Source: Parazoarcus communis (GTDB lineage Bacteria; Pseudomonadota; Gammaproteobacteria; Burkholderiales; Rhodocyclaceae). From it: DNA of 64,000 nt. Position numbers and translations under genes: made by a program. The notes beneath the pieces were generated by a model that ran no database searches, was not told the DNA's origin, and worked only from the letters and a program-made list of their open reading frames with translations. Position 1 is the stretch's first letter; each line of letters begins with the position of its first letter. Positions 58,562 to 64,000 of the stretch are shown piece after piece. Location: positions 2,604,001-2,668,000 of the forward strand of contig NZ_CP022188.1 in NCBI RefSeq assembly GCF_003111665.1, read 5' to 3'.

Positions 58562-59233
58562 TCAGGGGCTGCGGTTGTCGGCGCCGCTGGCAATCCGGCG
58601 CAATCCTGCAGGATCGAGGATCTCGATCTGCTCCCTCGATAGTCTGACCAGACCCTGCGCGGAGAAGCCCTTGAGCAGGCGGCTGACGAATTCGCGCACG
58701 CTGCCGAGTTCGTCTGCGAGGTGTTGATGCGTCGTATGCAGGATACGTCCCTTGCCCAGCAGCAGGGTGGCGAGGCGTTGGTCCAGGCGGTGGAAAGCCA
58801 CTTCCTCGATCAACTGCATCAGATCGGCAATGCGTTCGGCGAACAGGTTGAAGACGAAGCCGCGAAAAGCCGGCTCGGCCAGCAGTTCGTCGAACACCGG
58901 CTTGGGCAGCAGCATCAGCAGGGTGTCGGTCTCGGTGATGCCGCGGGCGTTGTAGTCCTCGTTGCCGAGCAGGCAGGACGAGGAAATGATGCAGGTCTCA
59001 CCTGGCGTAACGCGATAGAGCGGCAGTTCCCGGCCATTGGGGGCGCACTTTGCGACCCGCACCGAGCCTTCGATCACGAAAGGGAAACCTTCGCAGGACT
59101 GATGGTCGTCGAAAAGCAGCGTGTCCGCCGGCACTTCCATCCATCGTGCAGCGTTCAGCAGGCGCGCGCGCGCAGCGGGCGACAGTTCGTCGATGACCGG
59201 ATAGTTTTTCTGCAAACGCTCGGCACTCGTCAT
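58562..59233 (-). CDS. Crp/Fnr-family transcription regulator (223 aa)
   Basis: Cyclic-nucleotide-binding-like sensor domain (about 15-130) joined to a C-terminal winged helix-turn-helix (HQHLADELGSVREFVSRLLKGF, about 170-190). It lacks the N-terminal cysteine cluster of Fnr, so it does not hold that Fe-S cluster; cysteines at 47, 63, 81 and 87 are spread through the sensor domain, two of them in CIISSSC. The cAMP-binding residues of Crp are not evident. The ligand is unknown. It is 7 bp downstream of xth on the same strand and upstream of the DUF2892 gene, its most likely target. Confidence 0.9.
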   Translation of the reverse strand: MTSAERLQKNYPVIDELSPAARARLLNAARWMEVPADTLLFDDHQSCEGFPFVIEGSVRVAKCAPNGRELPLYRVTPGETCIISSSCLLGNEDYNARGITETDTLLMLLPKPVFDELLAEPAFRGFVFNLFAERIADLMQLIEEVAFHRLDQRLATLLLGKGRILHTTHQHLADELGSVREFVSRLLKGFSAQGLVRLSREQIEILDPAGLRRIASGADNRSP

Positions 59234-59240
59234 GAGGTGC

Positions 59241-60002
59241 TCACCCAGCGAGTTCGACGACGACCGGTGCGTGGTCCGAAGGGCGCTCGAGCTTGCGCGG
59301 CGCCTTGTCGACGGTGCAACTGCTGCAATCGGCCTGCAACGCGGGCGACACCAGGATGTGGTCGATGCGCAGACCGAAATTGCGCCGGAAGGCCATCATT
59401 CGATAGTCCCACCATGAAAAGCTGCGCTCGGGCTGCTCGAACAGCCGGAAGGCGTCGATGAGCCCCAGTGCGGTGAGGGCGCGGAAGGCCGCGCGCTCGG
59501 GCTCTGAAACGTGAATCTCGTCCTTCCAGTCGGGATGTGCATCGGCCGCTTCGGGGGCGATGTTGAAGTCGCCGGTCAGGACCAGTTTCGGATACTGGCG
59601 CATCTCTTCCTTGACCCATTCGGTCAGGGCCGAAAGCCAGCGCAGCTTGTATTCGAACTTGTCGGAGCCGACCGCCTGACCGTTCGGAAAATAGCCGCAG
59701 ATCACCCTGACGCCATCGATCGTAGCCGCAATGATGCGCTTCTGTTCGTCTTCGAAGTCCGGGATGTTGCGCACGACAGCGTCCATCGGTTTGGGGCTCA
59801 GGATCGCCACACCGTTGTAGGTTTTCTGTCCGATAAAGGCAGCGTGATAGCCCGCCGCTTCCAGTTCGGCGACAGGAAAGGCCTTGTCCTCCATCTTCAG
59901 TTCCTGCAGGCACAGGGCATCGGGCTTGTTGGCCGCCAGCCAGTCGAGGACGTGAGGCAGGCGGACCTTCAGGGAGTTGACGTTCCAGGTGGCGATTTTC
60001 AT
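59241..60002 (-). CDS. xth: Exodeoxyribonuclease III (253 aa)
   Basis: AP endonuclease and 3'-5' exonuclease of base-excision repair. MKIATWNVNSLKVRLPHVLDWL, LQELKMEDKAFP (metal-binding Glu), LTGDFNIAPE, SWWDYRMMAFRRNFGLRIDHILVS and PSDHAPVVVEL (catalytic His) match the ExoIII family throughout. The length is normal. It diverges from the ammonium-transporter fusion across 242 bp and is followed at 7 bp by the Crp/Fnr gene, probably co-transcribed. Confidence 0.95.
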   Translation of the reverse strand: MKIATWNVNSLKVRLPHVLDWLAANKPDALCLQELKMEDKAFPVAELEAAGYHAAFIGQKTYNGVAILSPKPMDAVVRNIPDFEDEQKRIIAATIDGVRVICGYFPNGQAVGSDKFEYKLRWLSALTEWVKEEMRQYPKLVLTGDFNIAPEAADAHPDWKDEIHVSEPERAAFRALTALGLIDAFRLFEQPERSFSWWDYRMMAFRRNFGLRIDHILVSPALQADCSSCTVDKAPRKLERPSDHAPVVVELAG

Positions 60003-60109
60003 GAAACTCTTATGGCACCGGGCGACGCGCGCTTGCGTCAGGCCGACCGGTGCGACGGACAGTGGGAACAGCGCCTATTGTGCCATGAGCGTCGGCGCAA
60101 GGTTCGGAG

Positions 60110-60125
60110 CGGCACTCTTCTTGCT
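60110..60125 (+). promoter_or_regulatory. Sigma-54 -24/-12 promoter match
   Basis: CGGCACTCTTCTTGCT fits the sigma-54 consensus (TGGCAC-N5-TTGC[A/T]). GG at 60111-60112 and GC at 60123-60124 are spaced by the required 10 bp, and only the first base differs. It points toward the ammonium-transporter fusion, with transcription expected to start near 60136, about 110 bp before the ATG. Confidence 0.6.
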
Positions 60126-60144
60126 GACAACGAGGGAGCATCCG

Positions 60145-60228
60145 CCTGCACCGTGTGCAGGCTGGCCTAATGCACCAGGCTGGTGCGGTCGATGGGGCGT
60201 ATCGCCCCATCCCGTGCGGCAGGCACGG
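60145..60228 (+). repeat. Four consecutive stem-loops in the leader
   Basis: Four short perfect inverted repeats follow each other: CCTGCAC/GTGCAGG (60145-60161), GCACCA/TGGTGC (60172-60186), GATGGGGCG/CGCCCCATC (60191-60211) and CCGTGC/GCACGG (60212-60228). The last ends at the ribosome-binding site GGAG (60227-60230). They could fold in a 5' leader started at the sigma-54 site, or be protein-binding palindromes. Confidence 0.5.
60171..60187. promoter_or_regulatory. NtrC-consensus palindrome
   Basis: TGCACCAGGCTGGTGCG contains GCAC-N5-TGGTGC, the core NtrC-binding pattern known from glnA regulatory regions. It lies 58 bp before the ATG but about 36-50 bp downstream of the start site predicted from the sigma-54 match, an unusual position for an enhancer. 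Confidence 0.5.
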
Positions 60229-60244
60229 AGAACGGGATGATCCG

Positions 60245-63200
60245 ATGAGTGCGGTCGACATTGATGTGATGTGGGTGGTGTTGTGTGCGGGCCTGGTGTT
60301 CCTGATGCAGGCGGGCTTCCTGTGTCTTGAGTCCGGGCTCACTCGCAGTCGCAATGCGATCAACGTCGCGATCAAGAACGTGGTGGACTTTGCGGTTGCG
60401 GTGGCGCTTTACTGGGCGTTCGGATTCGCGCTGATGTTTGGCTCGTCAGCGGCCGGACTGACCGGTACCGATCACTTCATGCTTTCGGTTGGACATGGCA
60501 GCACGAGTGCGCTGGCTGCCTTCTTCCTGTTTCAGGCCATGTTCTGTTCGACTGCGGCGACGATCGTTTCCGGCGCCGTTGCGGAGCGCATGCGCTTTTC
60601 TGCCTATCTCGGTGTGGCTGCGATCATTGGCGGTTTGATCTATCCGGTGTTCGGTCACTGGGCCTGGGGTGGCACACTCGGCGGCGAACGCGGCTGGCTG
60701 GCAGCCCTCGGTTTCATCGACTTCGCGGGTTCAACGGTCGTTCATGGCGTCGGGGGCTGGGTTGCACTGGCCGGCGTACTGATCATCGGCCCGCGCAGCG
60801 GACGCTTTGATGCGGAGGACAGGGAGCAGCCCATCTCGGGCGGCAATCTGCCGCTGGCGATGCTCGGTGTCATGCTCCTGCTGTTCGGCTGGCTGGGGTT
60901 CAACGGCGGCAGCACGCTGGCGCTCGACGGACGGGTGCCGGGCATTCTGGTCAATACCGTGCTGGCAGCGGTGGCGGGCGTGCTCGCAGGTCTGGCCCTG
61001 GGCTGGCGTCAGCGCGGCTACGCTGACGTGGTTCATACCCTGAATGGCGGCATTGCAGGTCTGGTCGCGGTGACGGCGGGGGCGCACGTGCTCGATTCCG
61101 GCGCGGCGCTCATTGTCGGCGCAGGCGGTGCGCTGGCGATGGTGTCCTGCCATGAGTTGCTGCTGCGATACCGCGTCGACGACGCCGTCGGGGCCATCCC
61201 GGCGCATCTTGCGGCAGGCATATGGGGCACGCTCGCGGTTGCACTGTTTGCCGACCCGCTTGCGCTGGGTACCGGCCTCGGGCGCGGGGAGCAGTTTCTG
61301 GTGCAACTGCTCGGGGTGGTTACGTGCGGCGTGTGGTCTTTCGGGCTGGCCTGGGTGCTGCTGCGCGGACTGGACCGCTTCATCCCCCTGCGAGTCTCTG
61401 CGGAGGAGGAGGTTCTCGGTCTCAACGTGTCGGAACATGGCGCGCGCACCGAACTGCTCGAGTTGCTGCGGGCGATGGAGGTGCAGGAAAAGACCGGCGA
61501 ACTGTCGGTACGGGTGCCGGTCGAGCCGTTTACCGAAGTCGGGCAGATCGCCTCCGCATACAACCGCATGATGGAGGCACTGGAGCGTGCGGTGGGGCAG
61601 ACCCGCGCCATCATCCGCGATGTGCGCGATGGCATTGTCACCTTTGGTCAGGATGGCCTCCTGCGCAGCCTGAATCCGGGCGCGGAGAAACTGCTTGAGG
61701 TGCAGGGTGCAGACGCTGTCGGCATGCCGCTGGCCAATCTGCTGGCTGACCCGCCGCTGCGGCCGGCGCGTCAGATCGAACGGCTGATGGGACTGCAGGA
61801 CAAGATGGAACTGCGACTGCACCGGCAGGGGAAGACGCCCCGTGTGCTCGAGATCTCGGTCAGCGAGGGCCGCGCACAGGGTGAGAAGGTCTATACCGGA
61901 TTGATGCGGGATGTGACCGAACGCCGCCAGATTGCCGATCAGTTGCAGAACGAACGTGATCTCGCGCAGGTGACGCTGGCGTCCATCGGCGACGGCGTGA
62001 TCACGACCGACGAAACCGGCACGGTGCAGTACCTCAATCCGATGGCCGAGCGCCTCACCGGGTGGACGCTGGACGAGGCCAAGGGCCGCAACATCGCAAG
62101 CATCTATTGTCTCGAAGAGGAGCTCACCGGGCGTGCGCTGGAGAATCCGGTCCGCACCGTGCTCTCGAACGGCCGCGAGATGCGGGCGCCCGATCATGGC
62201 CTGCTCGTGCGCCGGGACGGGGAGCGCATTCCGGTGCAGGATTCCGCTGCCCCGATACGCAGCCGCCTGGGCTACCTGATCGGCGTGGTGCTCGTGTGTC
62301 AGGACGTCACTGTGACCCTGAATCTGACCCGCGAACTGACCCGGCAGGCCAGCCAGGATGCGCTGACCGGTATCCCCAACCGGCGCGAATTCGAACGCCG
62401 GCTTGCCGACCTGCTGACACCCGGCGTACCTCCAGGGACAACGCACATCCTCTGTTATCTCGATCTCGACCAGTTCAAGGTCGTGAACGACACCTGTGGC
62501 CACGTGGCCGGCGACGAACTCCTGCGTCAGGTGTGCACGCTGATGCGCGAACGCATGCGCGCAGCAGATCTGCTCGCACGTCTCGGCGGCGATGAGTTCG
62601 GCGTGATTTTCTTCAACTGCCCGGTGGAAAAGGCCATTGCGATGGCAGAGGGCTTCCGCGAGGCGATCCGTGCCTACCGCTTTGCCTGGGAGGGAAAGTC
62701 GTTCTCGATCGGCGTCAGCATCGGGTTGGTGCCGGTGACCGAAACCGAGCGCGAGATGGGCCGCATCCTCTCTGCCGCGGATACCGCCTGTTATGCGGCG
62801 AAGGAGGGCGGGCGCAACCGTGTGCACGTCTACCGCCCCGATGACGATCAGTTGATGGAGCGCCACGGCCAGATGCAATGGGTCGCGAGACTGCATGGCG
62901 CACTCGACGAAGACCGGTTGCGGCTGTTCGTGCAGCCCATCGTGCCGCTTTCGGTGGCGCACTCCATTCACTACGAGGTGCTGGTGCGGCTGGAGGAGGA
63001 CGGACGCCTGATCAGCCCGGGGAGCTTCATTCCGGCTGCAGAGCGCTACAACCTGATGCCGCGCATCGACGAATGGGTGTTCCGTAATGTACTCGCGTGG
63101 GTGAGCGACACTTACCGCAAGGAGGGTCGGGTCGAGGGCACCTGGTGCATCAACCTGTCGGGAAACTCCCTGAGTGACGAACGTCTGCTGGAGGACATCT

Positions 63201-63637
63201 GTGCCGGCCTGGTGCGCGCAGCGCTGCCGCAGGGGGCAATCTGCATCGAGATCACCGAAAGCTCGGCAGTGGCCAACCTGTCACGGGTGGTCAGCTTCAT
63301 GGGGGAGCTCAGAAAGCTGGGGTGTGCGTTTGCCCTTGACGACTTCGGCAGTGGCCTGTCCTCATTCGCTTACCTGAAGACGCTACCGGTCGATTACTTG
63401 AAGATCGACGGCTCCTTCGTACGTGACATCGCGACCGACCCGACAAACCGCGCCATGGTGCAGGCCATCAACACCATCGGCCACACCATGGGCCTGGTCA
63501 CGATTGCAGAGTTCGTGGAGAACGAGGCAGTTCTGGAGGTCTTGCGCGAGATTGGCGTCGATTATGGGCAGGGCTTCCATCTTGGCGTGCCCAAGGCGCT
63601 GTCAGAGATGGGGCGGGTGCGCATGATGCCGCGCTGA
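60245..63637 (+). CDS. Ammonium transporter fused to PAS-PAS-GGDEF-EAL (1130 aa)
   Basis: Membrane sensor joining an Amt channel domain to c-di-GMP turnover. Residues 5-380 form about 11 helices of the Amt/Rh fold. Asp159 (IDFAGSTVVHG), the twin histidines His167 and His321, and the gate phenylalanines Phe100 and Phe219 match the conducting E. coli AmtB pore. A HAMP-like linker (395-447, ending FTEVGQIASAYNRMMEAL) leads to two PAS domains (about 450-560 and 575-690). GGDEF is intact at 781-785 with RxxD at 772-775. The EAL domain has EVL (911-913), EITES, DDFGSG, LKIDGS and AEFVE, so catalysis is plausible. The ATG at 60245 has GGAG 14 bp upstream, and the Amt fold starts at once. It is monocistronic. 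Confidence 0.93.
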   Translation: MSAVDIDVMWVVLCAGLVFLMQAGFLCLESGLTRSRNAINVAIKNVVDFAVAVALYWAFGFALMFGSSAAGLTGTDHFMLSVGHGSTSALAAFFLFQAMFCSTAATIVSGAVAERMRFSAYLGVAAIIGGLIYPVFGHWAWGGTLGGERGWLAALGFIDFAGSTVVHGVGGWVALAGVLIIGPRSGRFDAEDREQPISGGNLPLAMLGVMLLLFGWLGFNGGSTLALDGRVPGILVNTVLAAVAGVLAGLALGWRQRGYADVVHTLNGGIAGLVAVTAGAHVLDSGAALIVGAGGALAMVSCHELLLRYRVDDAVGAIPAHLAAGIWGTLAVALFADPLALGTGLGRGEQFLVQLLGVVTCGVWSFGLAWVLLRGLDRFIPLRVSAEEEVLGLNVSEHGARTELLELLRAMEVQEKTGELSVRVPVEPFTEVGQIASAYNRMMEALERAVGQTRAIIRDVRDGIVTFGQDGLLRSLNPGAEKLLEVQGADAVGMPLANLLADPPLRPARQIERLMGLQDKMELRLHRQGKTPRVLEISVSEGRAQGEKVYTGLMRDVTERRQIADQLQNERDLAQVTLASIGDGVITTDETGTVQYLNPMAERLTGWTLDEAKGRNIASIYCLEEELTGRALENPVRTVLSNGREMRAPDHGLLVRRDGERIPVQDSAAPIRSRLGYLIGVVLVCQDVTVTLNLTRELTRQASQDALTGIPNRREFERRLADLLTPGVPPGTTHILCYLDLDQFKVVNDTCGHVAGDELLRQVCTLMRERMRAADLLARLGGDEFGVIFFNCPVEKAIAMAEGFREAIRAYRFAWEGKSFSIGVSIGLVPVTETEREMGRILSAADTACYAAKEGGRNRVHVYRPDDDQLMERHGQMQWVARLHGALDEDRLRLFVQPIVPLSVAHSIHYEVLVRLEEDGRLISPGSFIPAAERYNLMPRIDEWVFRNVLAWVSDTYRKEGRVEGTWCINLSGNSLSDERLLEDICAGLVRAALPQGAICIEITESSAVANLSRVVSFMGELRKLGCAFALDDFGSGLSSFAYLKTLPVDYLKIDGSFVRDIATDPTNRAMVQAINTIGHTMGLVTIAEFVENEAVLEVLREIGVDYGQGFHLGVPKALSEMGRVRMMPR

Positions 63638-63719
63638 GTTTCTGCCGACTGACGACAATTGCGCGTTATTTGTGCGATCCGGATGCGCCAGCCGGAACAT
63701 GCGGTGATAATGACGGCCT

Positions 63720-63737
63720 TTCGCGCGCATGCGCGAA
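63720..63737 (+). repeat. 7-bp inverted repeat after the Amt fusion
   Basis: TTCGCGC and GCGCGAA flank a GCAT loop, 82 bp past the stop codon and 24 bp before the next ATG. It has no T-run, so it is a weak terminator candidate at best or an operator. Confidence 0.25.
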
Positions 63738-63761
63738 GCTTTCCGGGCTAAAGAGGATGTT

Positions 63762-64000
63762 ATGGGCAAGGCAGTAGTGGTAGCAGGGGCGATCGGTGCG
63801 GCAGCGCTGGCGCTGGTCGGTGGGAGCTATGCGATCGGCGGCAATATCGAGTCAGGTTTCAGGGACAGCATGATGGCGATGAGCAGTCCCGCGGTGCAGA
63901 TCCGGGTGCTCGACTACAAGCGCGGCATCTTCGGTGCCGAGGCGCACACGCTATGGACCTTGAACGATGGCGACGAGCCGATCGACTTTCGCGTGACGCA
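63762..64000 (+). CDS. DUF945 (YdgA-like) protein, N-terminal part
   Basis: Open frame of 79 complete codons cut by the window end. It starts MGKAVVVAGAIGAAALALVG with a hydrophobic segment (signal anchor) followed by GGNIESGFRDSM and the YKRGIFGAEAHTLW segment, as in YdgA/DUF945 proteins, which are membrane- or periplasm-associated and of unknown role. The ATG at 63762 has GAGGA 6 bp upstream. It is 124 bp downstream of the Amt fusion and may have its own promoter (GATAAT at 63706-63711). Confidence 0.7.
   Translation, partial: MGKAVVVAGAIGAAALALVGGSYAIGGNIESGFRDSMMAMSSPAVQIRVLDYKRGIFGAEAHTLWTLNDGDEPIDFRVT

Noticed and set aside
60003-60244. c-di-GMP riboswitch (GEMM) before the Amt-GGDEF-EAL gene
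   Set aside because: The conserved GEMM core sequences are absent; the region has only simple stem-loops.
60731-62971. 746-codon minus-strand frame opposite the Amt fusion
   Set aside because: His/Gln/Arg-rich translation typical of an antisense shadow; the plus strand encodes recognisable Amt, PAS, GGDEF and EAL domains over the same bases.

Overview
The window is a 64 kb piece of ordinary, gene-dense, high-GC chromosome. It most likely comes from a betaproteobacterium of the Rhodocyclales (Thauera/Azoarcus/Aromatoleum type). Pointers are the linked gene order lptB-rpoN-hpf-ptsN-hprK, the dusB-fis-purH-purD-hemF block, the amgK-murU pair divergent from lptD-surA-pdxA-rsmA, an H-NS-like protein with the betaproteobacterial C-terminus, and Rhodocyclales-style signalling proteins. 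The lineage is inferred from gene content; no database comparison was possible.

Layout. (1) 0.2-9.5 kb, minus strand: ilvA, then hprK-ptsN-hpf-rpoN-lptB (nitrogen PTS, sigma-54, LPS export ATPase), recX-recA, pncC, pgpA, thiL. (2) 9.6-12.9 kb: a membrane-bound GGDEF-EAL c-di-GMP protein. (3) 13.0-17.9 kb, minus: a small DUF5710 gene, a tRNA with CAT anticodon (probably Ile2), and the macromolecular-synthesis unit rpsU-dnaG-rpoD, with a strong terminator between rpsU and dnaG and a TATAAT element ahead of rpoD. (4) 18-29 kb: tsaD, plsY, folB, an H-NS-family gene, ybaK, xerD-ogt-proA, holA-lptE-leuS, and a small unknown gene. (5) 29.3-42.4 kb, mainly plus: uvrD, an orphan parA (minus), maeB overlapping a pldA-like phospholipase, a quinone oxidoreductase, a multi-helix mechanosensitive-channel relative, dnaE. 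(6) 42.4-52.4 kb, minus: dusB-fis-purH-purD-DUF1508-hemF, pepP-ubiH, amgK-murU. (7) 52.5-58.2 kb, plus: lptD-surA-pdxA-rsmA. (8) 58.2-64 kb: a DUF2892 membrane protein, a Crp/Fnr regulator, xth, then a 1130-residue ammonium transporter fused to PAS-PAS-GGDEF-EAL, and the start of a DUF945 gene cut by the window edge.

The most interesting locus is the ammonium-transporter/c-di-GMP fusion at 60.2-63.6 kb. Its twin-histidine pore, GGDEF motif, inhibitory RxxD site and most EAL residues are intact. The DNA ahead of it carries a sigma-54 -24/-12 match and a palindrome fitting the NtrC consensus. It therefore reads as a nitrogen-controlled sensor linking ammonium to c-di-GMP, in a genome whose rpoN and ptsN lie in the same window. 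Smaller leads are a hairpin that buries the ribosome-binding site of the DUF2892 gene, an outer-membrane phospholipase with Asp where the E. coli enzyme has the catalytic Asn, a Ser/Asp-rich insert in sigma-70, and several strong leader or terminator stem-loops. No CRISPR array, insertion sequence, prophage or rRNA gene was seen.
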